64,000 nucleotides of DNA from Paenibacillus_V sp046244365 (GTDB lineage Bacteria; Bacillota; Bacilli; Paenibacillales; NBRC-103111). The notes beneath the pieces are model-generated. The model did not search any database. It saw nothing but the letters and a program-made list of their open reading frames with translations, and was not told the DNA's origin. Below are positions 26,741-34,887 of the stretch, one piece after another (the stretch's first letter is position 1; every line of letters starts with the position of its first letter). Made by a program: the position numbers and the translations under genes. Where the stretch lies: positions 2,914,001-2,978,000 of the forward strand of contig NZ_CP176395.1 of the NCBI RefSeq assembly GCF_046244365.1, given 5' to 3'.

Positions 26741-28495
26741 TTGACGGAACCATACAGCAAACAGCCCAGAATCACCATTTTCACGAAGCTGGTCATTACG
26801 ATCCTCATCATTATCCTTCCCATGTATGTTATCAGTTTGCTGATGAACAAGTATGCCGCGGATATCGTACGCAAGGAACTGTCCAGCTCGACGGGAGAGA
26901 GGGCGAACTACGCCATCTCCTCGATTGAGTCGGAGATCGAGCGTATCGTCAGCTTGCAGAAATCGTTTATCAACGACCCCGATCTTAACGATTTGAGCAT
27001 CCGTTCGGGTTCACTCACTTCCTACGAACGCAATAAAGCGTTCAATGACCTTTCCTATAAAGTGGATCTACTCGCCTCTTCAAGCAAATACGTTCAAGAG
27101 GTGTTTGTTCTCATGCCTAATCTGCAAAAGCGCCTTTCTTCGCGGACGGGTGTGGACACGGTGGAACCACGGGAGTTCGAAGCGTTGCGCTCCTCCGGCA
27201 GAACGCAGGCGCTTACGTCATATGATCGAGACAGGCTGCTTTTGACAATCGGTTACCCGGTTTTTACACGTTCGCAATACATCCTGGCCATCGAATTGTC
27301 GGTCGCGACAATCGGCCGGGATTTGGGATTTCTCAAATCGTCCAACGACAGCGCGATCTTTCTGGCAGACGTTACGAATCGGCGCATGTTATACGAGAAA
27401 TCGGACGGCGTGAACATGAACGACCTCGTCTACCGGGAGCTGAGCGGGCAGCAACGCGTAAACATCAACGGAACTTCCTATTTAATTACCCAGCGGGTAT
27501 CCGCGCTGCTCGGCTGGAGCCTAACGATAGCGGTTCCCGATAACGAGGCGCTTCGGCCAGTCTATTCTTTGAAGAACTGGTACTATCTGCTGTCCGTTTT
27601 TGCCGTAATCGTTGCGTTTCTCGCCTCCTTTGCCATCTATCGGCTGATCCATTCCCCGCTCAAGAAGCTGATCGCCGCCTTCAGGCGGGTCGAGCAAGGA
27701 ACGCTTGACATTCAGATTGAGAGGCGGGAGCCGGATGAATTCCACTATTTGTACAACCAGTTCAACAAGTCGGTCAAAAAAATCAAGGAATTGATTCAAG
27801 AAGTGTATGAGAAAACGATTCATAGCCAGCAAGCGGAGCTCAAGCAGCTGCAATCGCAAATCAATCCGCATTTTTTCTACAACAGCCTTTACATTTTGTA
27901 CATGATGGCCCACGAGGAAAATATCGACGGCGTCAAAAATCTTTCCCGCTATCTCGGTGATTACTTCAAATTCATCACGTACAACAAGGCGGATCTTGTC
28001 GCGCTTGAGCTGGAGCTCAATCACGCGCGTACTTACGCCTCCATTCAACAGCTTCGCTTCAGCAATCGATTGACCTGCGAGTTCATAACGGATGGGGACC
28101 TGTCATCTTGGGAAGTCCCCCGTCTGATCATTCAGCCTATGCTGGAAAATGCGATCAATCACGGCATAAGCGGCCTGGTGGAAGGGGGCAAGGTCGTCGT
28201 ACAAACCCGCTGCGAGTCCCGCGTTCTGACGGTTATGGTGGAAGACAACGGCGCCGGAATGGATGAACAGACGCTGTCCGCACTGAACATCGGGCTTGAG
28301 AATGCTTCGGAAGGCAGCGACATTCACGGCATCTTCAACGTTCATCGGCGGTTGAAGCTGCACTACGGTTCGGCAAGCGGCGTCTATCTCCGCATCAATG
28401 AAGCGGGCGGATTGACCGTCACGATCCATATCGAGCTAGCCGAACATCTTAGCGCGAGGAGAGATGCAGATGAAATCGATCTTGATCGTCGATGA
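26741..28495 (+). CDS. YesM-type sensor histidine kinase
   Basis: It starts with TTG at 26741 behind a GGCGGGGG site. A membrane helix (about residues 10-35) is followed by an extracellular Cache-like sensor (about 40-275), a second helix (about 280-305) and a HAMP domain. The His_kinase module has His377 in QINPHFFYNSLYIL, and the ATPase has PMLENAINHGI and EDNGAGMDEQ. The response regulator starts 26 bases before its stop. Such kinases sense extracellular sugars or cell-wall signals and control adjacent ABC transporter and glycosidase genes in Bacilli. Confidence 0.93.
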   Translation: MTEPYSKQPRITIFTKLVITILIIILPMYVISLLMNKYAADIVRKELSSSTGERANYAISSIESEIERIVSLQKSFINDPDLNDLSIRSGSLTSYERNKAFNDLSYKVDLLASSSKYVQEVFVLMPNLQKRLSSRTGVDTVEPREFEALRSSGRTQALTSYDRDRLLLTIGYPVFTRSQYILAIELSVATIGRDLGFLKSSNDSAIFLADVTNRRMLYEKSDGVNMNDLVYRELSGQQRVNINGTSYLITQRVSALLGWSLTIAVPDNEALRPVYSLKNWYYLLSVFAVIVAFLASFAIYRLIHSPLKKLIAAFRRVEQGTLDIQIERREPDEFHYLYNQFNKSVKKIKELIQEVYEKTIHSQQAELKQLQSQINPHFFYNSLYILYMMAHEENIDGVKNLSRYLGDYFKFITYNKADLVALELELNHARTYASIQQLRFSNRLTCEFITDGDLSSWEVPRLIIQPMLENAINHGISGLVEGGKVVVQTRCESRVLTVMVEDNGAGMDEQTLSALNIGLENASEGSDIHGIFNVHRRLKLHYGSASGVYLRINEAGGLTVTIHIELAEHLSARRDADEIDLDRR

Positions 28496-30140
28496 CGAGC
28501 CGATTATCGTCCAAGGCCTCTTAAACGTCGTTCACGACATGGAAGGCGAGCTTCAAGCCTGGAAGGCGCACACGGCCAAGGAAGCCTTGCAGGTTATGGA
28601 GCGGCATCGGATCGATATTCTGATCACCGATATCCAGATGCCAGGCATGACCGGATTGCAGCTATCCGAGATCGTCTGCCGGCAGTGGAGGCATTGCAAG
28701 ATCATCTTCCTGTCAGGTTACAGCGATCAGGAATATTTGCAATCCGCTTTGCGTCAGGGAGCTTTCGACTACTTGATCAAGCCTGCCGACAACGAAACAA
28801 TCGTGGACTTGATCGGGCGTGCGAGCGCCCAGATCGATCAGGAAACGGACAACCTGCAGATTATGGAAAAGGCGCGGCATCAGTACAAGGAAGCGCTTCA
28901 TCTGCTGCGCGAGGATTTCTTCTCCAAGCTGATCTCGGGGAGAGTAGAGGAAGGTCCCGCCCTGCAGGAGCAGCTGGACGCGCTCGAGCTGCCATTCAAC
29001 CGGCACGATTCGCTTGTCCTGGTCATCGCCCGGATCGATAGATGGCCGCTCCATTTTACGGGGAAAGACCGCATGCTGTTGTCCTACGCGGTCGAAAACA
29101 TAATGGAACACCATCTGGCCGAGAAATGCCGCATCTACTCGATGAAACGGGATTCGTATATCGTCTGGTTCATTCAACACCGGAAGGATGACGGTACGCT
29201 TCGCGATAACAGGTTGGGTTTGCACGGCTACGTCAGCGAGATGCTCGAAAAGGTGCAGCAGGATATTCGCATTGTGCTGCATCTGTCTTTATCGCTCGTT
29301 CTGTCCAAGCCCGACGTCTCCTGGCAGACGGCCGGACAAGCTTATTCGGCGATGTATGCATTGCTGCAGCGGGGAATCGGCCTTGACGAAGAAATAATTA
29401 TAGACGATACGGACGTTATTAGAGATGCCGCTTCGGACCCCAGTCACGAGCAAGCCGCGCTCTCCCGGCATATCGAACAGCTACGGACCAAGCTGGAGAA
29501 CAACGACATCTCGGCATTCTACGACCAGTTGAAAGAGGTGTTTGACCTTGTTCGCAAATCGGTATACGTAAGCTATACGGGGCAAATGGAGATTTTCAAT
29601 ACCGTGTCGGCCATGCTGCTGTCCTACATCAACCGGAGAAAATTATCCGATTTGCTCGCTAAGGAAATCGACTTCAGCGGGCTCGGCAATTACCGGATGC
29701 ACGCCAACTGGGAAGAACTGCTCCGCTATTATCTGGATATCGCGTGGCGCATCCGGATGCTTCTCGAATCGGAAAAAGAAGATATCAAAACGAGGATCGT
29801 AAGCGAGATCGACAGCTATATTCACAGCAATCTCAGCGGCGACCTGTCGCTTCACCATCTCGCCGCGCGCGTCCATCTGAGTCCGCACTATTTGTCCCGC
29901 ATCTATCATGCGACGAGCGGAAGCCTGCTAGCGGAGAAGATCGCAAGCATCAAAATCGCCAAAGCCAAAGAGATGCTCACCTCCGGCGATGTCAAAATCC
30001 AAACCGTCGCGGCGGAGCTAGGGTTCGACAATAATTTATCTTATTTTAGCAAATTCTTCAAAAAATGGGTTGGGGTAACTCCGGTAGAATATAAAGAGCT
30101 TAGCCGAAAGAGAAAGTTAGATCTGCGTGAGGAATCATGA
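28470..30140 (+). CDS. YesN-type response regulator with AraC output domain
   Basis: It has a receiver domain (MKSILIVDDEPIIVQGL; Asp54 in ILITDIQMPG; conserved Lys in YLIKPAD) and a long helical middle. The two-helix-turn-helix AraC/XylS domain at the C-terminus has HLAARVHLSPHYLSRI and VAAELGFDNNLSYFSKFFKK. The ATG at 28470 fits the receiver start better than the ATG at 28464; both are just after AGGAG. It is translationally coupled to the kinase and probably activates the downstream transporter and enzyme genes. Confidence 0.93.
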   Translation: MKSILIVDDEPIIVQGLLNVVHDMEGELQAWKAHTAKEALQVMERHRIDILITDIQMPGMTGLQLSEIVCRQWRHCKIIFLSGYSDQEYLQSALRQGAFDYLIKPADNETIVDLIGRASAQIDQETDNLQIMEKARHQYKEALHLLREDFFSKLISGRVEEGPALQEQLDALELPFNRHDSLVLVIARIDRWPLHFTGKDRMLLSYAVENIMEHHLAEKCRIYSMKRDSYIVWFIQHRKDDGTLRDNRLGLHGYVSEMLEKVQQDIRIVLHLSLSLVLSKPDVSWQTAGQAYSAMYALLQRGIGLDEEIIIDDTDVIRDAASDPSHEQAALSRHIEQLRTKLENNDISAFYDQLKEVFDLVRKSVYVSYTGQMEIFNTVSAMLLSYINRRKLSDLLAKEIDFSGLGNYRMHANWEELLRYYLDIAWRIRMLLESEKEDIKTRIVSEIDSYIHSNLSGDLSLHHLAARVHLSPHYLSRIYHATSGSLLAEKIASIKIAKAKEMLTSGDVKIQTVAAELGFDNNLSYFSKFFKKWVGVTPVEYKELSRKRKLDLREES

Positions 30141-30250
30141 CAATATAGTGCATAAAGGACAACGATCTTCTCTTGTTCGCCTTTGCCGGGGGCCCTAGAA
30201 TAGGACTCAAGCCACCACCGGGCGGCTTACACTTTAAGAGGGGGACTTAT

Positions 30251-31942
30251 ATGCAACATAGGACACGAAAGATCAAAATCGTAACACTGCTGCTTGTGCT
30301 CGCGGTCTTATTTGTAAGCGCGTGCAGCAAATCGAACAACGAATCGAAGCCGACTGCCAGCGGGGGTACTTCTACCCCAGCTTCCACCGGCGCAGCTTCG
30401 AAAGAACCAGCGAACAAGGGGCCGTTCAGCAAATTCGATCCACCGATCGAACTGAAGACCGGCAGAAACACGGAGGGCATGAAGTTCGAAGAAGGCCGGT
30501 CGATCGACGATAACCAGTACTACGATGCCTATCGGGACCAATTGGGTATCAAGGTGAAGAACGAATGGGTCGTCAGCAACGGCGAAGGGTATCAGAACAA
30601 ATTGAACGTGTCGATCGCTTCCGGCTCCATTCCCGATTTGCTCGTCGTCAACGGCGCGCAATTGAGAAGCATGATCGAAGCCGATATGGTCGCAGATTTA
30701 ACGGATGTCTACAATAAGCGCGCAAGCGAGAACACGAAAAAAATGATGATGGCGGACGGCGGAGTTGCCATGAAAGCGGCGACATACGGCGGCAAGCTGT
30801 ACGGCCTGCCGATCACCGCCAGCGCGATCGACAGTGTCGGGGTGCTCTGGATTCGCGACGATTGGCTGAAGAAGCTGAATCTGAACCCGCCGCAAACGAT
30901 TCAGGACGTCGTCACTATTGCCCAAGCGTTCAAGGACAGCGATCCGACGGGCAAAACGGTCGGGTTCGGGATGTCCAAGGAACTGCAATCTATGGGATCT
31001 CCGAACATCGGAAAATTGCTCAACGCCTTCCACGCTTACCCGGACTCCTGGGTGAAAGGCAGCGACGGCAAGCTCGTTTACGGCAGCACGCTTCCGGAGA
31101 TGAAAAAAGGGCTGGCGCTGCTGGCGGAAATGAACAAAAAAGGTTTGATGGATAAGGAGTTCGGCGTCAAGGACGTTACCAAAGTGATCGAAACGATCTC
31201 CGCCGGCAAGCTGGGACTGTTCTTCGGTGATATGGCCGCTCCGCTCTATGCGATCAACGGCTCCAAGAAAAATGATCCGAACGCCGAATGGAGCGCGTAT
31301 CCGATCCCGTCTGCGGACGGACAGCCCGCGCTTGTCGAAATGGGCGGCTTGGCGGATCAATATCACGTCATACGCAAAGGGTATAAGCACCCTGAAGCGG
31401 TTGTAGAGCTGATGAATTTCTGGATCGAGAAAAACTGGATCAACCCTGACGCGCCTCTGTCGCGCAACGAGAAAACCGGTATCATGTACTATCCGTACGG
31501 CCTTGTGACTTCGTCGCCGCCGACGAAGAACCTGGATGCGCATTTAGAAATCGCCGACGCCTTGGCAACCGGTAACGAATCCAAGATGTCAACGGAATCG
31601 AAGTATTATCTAGACAAAATCAAGAAATGGAAAAACGACAAATCCGATGTCGGAGACTGGGGCCTCGACCGCGTGTTCGGCGTCAACAAATCGAGTATGG
31701 AAGTTATTCAGAAAATGAAGCAGAACAATCAATTGCATATGTCGGGGTTCCTGGGCGGCTCGACACCGGCTATGGCCGAGAAGTTTGCCAGCCTGAGGAA
31801 GATGGAGCAAGTGATGGTCATGAAAATCATCCTCGGCTCCGCCGGACTGGAGGAGTTCGACAAGTTCGTATCCGACTGGTATAAGCAGGGCGGAGACCAG
31901 ATTACGAAAGAAGTCAACGATTGGTACGAGAAATCGAAATAA
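30251..31942 (+). CDS. Sugar ABC transporter substrate-binding lipoprotein (LipO/YtcQ type)
   Basis: The start at 30251 follows GAGGGGG. The lipoprotein signal peptide ends in the lipobox VSAC, with Cys at about residue 23. A Ser/Thr/Ala/Lys-rich linker follows, then a family 1 solute-binding fold of about 500 residues (NEWVVSNGEGYQNKLNVSIA; LPITASAIDSVGVLWIRDDW). Anchored outside the membrane, it would deliver an oligosaccharide to the two permeases encoded next. No ATPase gene is in the cluster; in this transporter class a shared MsmX-like ATPase usually serves. Its position after the YesM/YesN pair implies control by them. Confidence 0.92.
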   Translation: MQHRTRKIKIVTLLLVLAVLFVSACSKSNNESKPTASGGTSTPASTGAASKEPANKGPFSKFDPPIELKTGRNTEGMKFEEGRSIDDNQYYDAYRDQLGIKVKNEWVVSNGEGYQNKLNVSIASGSIPDLLVVNGAQLRSMIEADMVADLTDVYNKRASENTKKMMMADGGVAMKAATYGGKLYGLPITASAIDSVGVLWIRDDWLKKLNLNPPQTIQDVVTIAQAFKDSDPTGKTVGFGMSKELQSMGSPNIGKLLNAFHAYPDSWVKGSDGKLVYGSTLPEMKKGLALLAEMNKKGLMDKEFGVKDVTKVIETISAGKLGLFFGDMAAPLYAINGSKKNDPNAEWSAYPIPSADGQPALVEMGGLADQYHVIRKGYKHPEAVVELMNFWIEKNWINPDAPLSRNEKTGIMYYPYGLVTSSPPTKNLDAHLEIADALATGNESKMSTESKYYLDKIKKWKNDKSDVGDWGLDRVFGVNKSSMEVIQKMKQNNQLHMSGFLGGSTPAMAEKFASLRKMEQVMVMKIILGSAGLEEFDKFVSDWYKQGGDQITKEVNDWYEKSK

Positions 31943-32025
31943 TGTCCGGACAGTAACGACGCGAAGAGGGGGAGGCAGCTCTTCTCCTCTTTTCGCGTTT
32001 CTCCGGCAGAAAGTGTGGTGTATGG

Positions 32026-32919
32026 ATGAAATCGTGGAAATCGCAAGTGCCGCTTCACTTCATGATGATCCCCGCAGTCGTGCTTGCCTTCCTGTTCAAC
32101 TACGTACCGCTCGCAGGCATCTCGATCGCGTTCCAGCGATTCGTCCCTAATCGCGGCCTGTTCGGCTCTAAGTGGATTGGGTTGGACAATTTTCGCTATG
32201 TTCTGGATATTCCCGACATTTATCAGATTGTCTTTAATACAGTGTTTATCGCCGTGATGAAGATTACGGCGGGATTGATCGTGCCGATCGTCGCGGCGCT
32301 CCTGCTGAACGAGATGAGGGTCAAGCTGATCAAGCGTTCGGTGCAGACGCTGATCTATCTTCCGCACTTCCTTTCCTGGGTCATCCTGGGCGGCATCCTG
32401 ATCGACATACTGTCGATCCAAAACGGCATCGTCAACCAGGTTCTTGGGTATTTCGGCATAGGGCCGATCTATTTCCTGGGCGACAACAACTGGTTTCCGT
32501 TCACGATTGTCCTATCGGATGTGTGGAAGGAATACGGTTTTTCGACGATTGTCTATTTGGCAGCTTTGACGGCCATCGACCCCTCTCTATACGAGGCGGC
32601 GCATGTGGACGGCGCTGGAAGATGGAAGATGACGATCCATATCACTTTGCCCGGCATGATGCCGATCATCATCCTGCTGGCGGTGCTCAGTCTGGGCAAC
32701 GTGCTCAATGCAGGATTCGAGCAAATTTTTATGTTGTACAACGCTCAAGTCTATCAATCGGGCGATATCATCGATACTCTCGTGTACCGCATCGCATTCC
32801 AGGATGCGCAATACAGCGTGTCCACAGCGGTCGGATTGTTCAAATCGGTCGTCAGCCTCGTGCTGATCGTCATCTCTTACCGACTGGCTTATCGATATGC
32901 CAATTACCGAATTTTCTAA
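32026..32919 (+). CDS. Sugar ABC transporter permease, LplB type
   Basis: A 297-residue membrane protein with six predicted helices. The MalF-type inner-membrane signature is near YEAAHVDGAGRWKMTIHITLP, the EAA loop that contacts the ATPase. The N-terminus (HFMMIPAVVLAFLFNYVPLAG) is typical of LplB/YtcP-type permeases. It follows the binding-protein gene by 83 bases and precedes its partner permease by 18 bases. Confidence 0.94.
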   Translation: MKSWKSQVPLHFMMIPAVVLAFLFNYVPLAGISIAFQRFVPNRGLFGSKWIGLDNFRYVLDIPDIYQIVFNTVFIAVMKITAGLIVPIVAALLLNEMRVKLIKRSVQTLIYLPHFLSWVILGGILIDILSIQNGIVNQVLGYFGIGPIYFLGDNNWFPFTIVLSDVWKEYGFSTIVYLAALTAIDPSLYEAAHVDGAGRWKMTIHITLPGMMPIIILLAVLSLGNVLNAGFEQIFMLYNAQVYQSGDIIDTLVYRIAFQDAQYSVSTAVGLFKSVVSLVLIVISYRLAYRYANYRIF

Positions 32920-32937
32920 GAGGGGGGGCTTGGAGCC

Positions 32938-33816
32938 ATGGTAGAATCCAACTCCATCTCAAGAAGAGCTTTCGTGATCTTCAACTATATTTTCATGATG
33001 GGGCTCGGATTGCTCAGCATCTTGCCTATCGTGCATGTATGGGCCATTTCGTTCAGCAATTCCGGTCCGGTCGAAGCAGGCGCCGTAAAGCTCTGGCCGA
33101 TCGGCTTCAATACGGACGCTTATTCATTCATTCTTAACGGAGATGCGTTCACGAAGGCTTTCGTCGTGTCGTTGAAACGGCTCGCTCTGGGAACGTCAAT
33201 CGGGATGCTTGTCGTCATGCTGACGGCTTATCCGTTGTCCAAGGAATCGTCGCAATTTCGGTTTCGCGGCGTCTACGTATGGTATCTTGTCGTCCCGATG
33301 CTGATCAGCGGCGGGCTCGTTCCGAGTTATATGACGTTAAAATATTACGGCCTGCTCGACAGCATCTGGGTGCTCGTCCTTCCGGGGGCGCTGGCGGTGT
33401 TTAATGTCATCCTTCTGCTCAATTTTTTCCGCGGACTGCCCAAGGCGCTCGAAGAGGCGGCGTTCATGGACGGAGCCGGACACCTGACCGTGCTGTTCCG
33501 CATCTATCTGCCGCTATCGCTGCCTGCCCTGGCGACGATTACCCTATTCACAATGGTGGGACATTGGAACAGCTGGTTTGACGGCTTGCTGTTCATGAAT
33601 CGGACGGAGCATTATCCGCTTCAGACGTATTTGCAGACGATTGTCGTGAAGCCGGACCTTTCTCGGTTGACCGATATTAATAATTTCCAGGGATTGACCG
33701 AACGAACCGTTAAGACCGCGCAGATTTTCCTTGGCATGATCCCGATCCTGCTCGTTTATCCTTTCTTGCAGCGATATTTCATGCAAGGCATCGTGCTCGG
33801 CAGTGTCAAAGAGTAA
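32938..33816 (+). CDS. Sugar ABC transporter permease, LplC/MalG type
   Basis: A 292-residue partner permease with six helices and the EAA loop EEAAFMDGAGHLTVLFRIYLP. The C-terminal FMQGIVLGSVKE is the usual MalG-type ending. With the upstream permease it should form the heterodimeric channel. The start follows a GGGGGGCTTGG purine-rich site. Transcription probably continues from the binding-protein gene. Confidence 0.94.
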   Translation: MVESNSISRRAFVIFNYIFMMGLGLLSILPIVHVWAISFSNSGPVEAGAVKLWPIGFNTDAYSFILNGDAFTKAFVVSLKRLALGTSIGMLVVMLTAYPLSKESSQFRFRGVYVWYLVVPMLISGGLVPSYMTLKYYGLLDSIWVLVLPGALAVFNVILLLNFFRGLPKALEEAAFMDGAGHLTVLFRIYLPLSLPALATITLFTMVGHWNSWFDGLLFMNRTEHYPLQTYLQTIVVKPDLSRLTDINNFQGLTERTVKTAQIFLGMIPILLVYPFLQRYFMQGIVLGSVKE

Positions 33817-33839
33817 ACACGCAAGGGGGGATTTCCGCT

Positions 33840-34859
33840 ATGTCGAACAAGCCGCAAAAGAACTGGAAAAGACAGACGGCCGAAAGCTTCGTCTTCGTGA
33901 ACGAGGAGTGGCAGAAGCTGAGTTTTGACCCGGTGCGTTCACTGGTCTTAAGAAGCGGAACGCTTCCGACGGATGATGGCTGCACGGTCTACACGGAAGG
34001 CGAGGATTACGTCGTCGACAAGGCAGGCGGGGCGGTCAGGCGCACGCCTGGCAGCCGAATTCCTAATTGGGCCGAACATGCGATGTGCGGCTTGTCGACC
34101 TTCGATCATAGCCGGTTCGCGGATTACAGCAACAAGCGATTCACGGTATTTGGGGATTACGACTACCAGGAGCGAAGCGGTGCAAACGGCTCGGCCGGGA
34201 ATGAGCCTTACGACTGCGGCGTCCGCTTGGCCCGCACGATCGGAAAGCTGAGCAGGGGGGAGCGCATCCGTTATGTCGTGTTCGGAGACAGCATCAGCTG
34301 CGGCGGCGAAGCGAGCAGGGACGCGCTCGCTTACTACAATCTGTTCGCGGAGGCGCTCAGAGCGTTATTTCCAGCTGCAGAGATCGAAGTTGTCAATCGG
34401 GCCGTCGGAGGAGAGGGCAGCACGGGCGCGCTGGCCAGACTGGACAACGACGTGATCGCGCTGCGTCCCGACCTGGTCAGTATCGGATACGGCATGAACG
34501 ATCAATGCCGGGGTGAGTCGATTCGCAACGGCATTCCGCCCCGGGAGTTTGAAGAGAACATTCGGAGGATGGTGGGGGCGATTGAAGCCGGGAGGACGGC
34601 CGACACGATCTTGATCACGCCATGTCTCTCCAATCCGGCATGGGTTCATTCGAGCGGAGACCTCGCGATCTACGCGGATATTCTGAAGCGGATCGGGCGT
34701 GAGCTAGATGTAGGCGTCGCGGACGTTCACGAGCTGTGGCAGCGTGAGCTTCGGGCGGGCAAATCGCATGCCAGCTTGCTGCTTAACAATATCAATCATC
34801 CGAACGATTACGGCCACCGGATATACTTTCAAGCGTTCCGTCCATTCTTGACGACTTAA
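33840..34859 (+). CDS. SGNH/GDSL-type hydrolase (probable carbohydrate esterase)
   Basis: A GDS block with the nucleophile (VFGDSISCGGEAS, about residue 145) is followed by block II (VGGEGSTGAL), block III (SIGYGMND) and the Asp/His end (NHPNDYGH). All four SGNH blocks are present. The N-terminal 130 residues form a beta-rich domain before the catalytic fold. There is no signal peptide, so it should act in the cytoplasm. Beside a rhamnosidase and sugar transporter it probably removes acetyl or other ester groups from imported oligosaccharides, as rhamnogalacturonan acetylesterases do. Confidence 0.88.
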   Translation: MSNKPQKNWKRQTAESFVFVNEEWQKLSFDPVRSLVLRSGTLPTDDGCTVYTEGEDYVVDKAGGAVRRTPGSRIPNWAEHAMCGLSTFDHSRFADYSNKRFTVFGDYDYQERSGANGSAGNEPYDCGVRLARTIGKLSRGERIRYVVFGDSISCGGEASRDALAYYNLFAEALRALFPAAEIEVVNRAVGGEGSTGALARLDNDVIALRPDLVSIGYGMNDQCRGESIRNGIPPREFEENIRRMVGAIEAGRTADTILITPCLSNPAWVHSSGDLAIYADILKRIGRELDVGVADVHELWQRELRAGKSHASLLLNNINHPNDYGHRIYFQAFRPFLTT

Positions 34860-34887
34860 TCTGTTTTTTACGAAGGAGGCAATCACA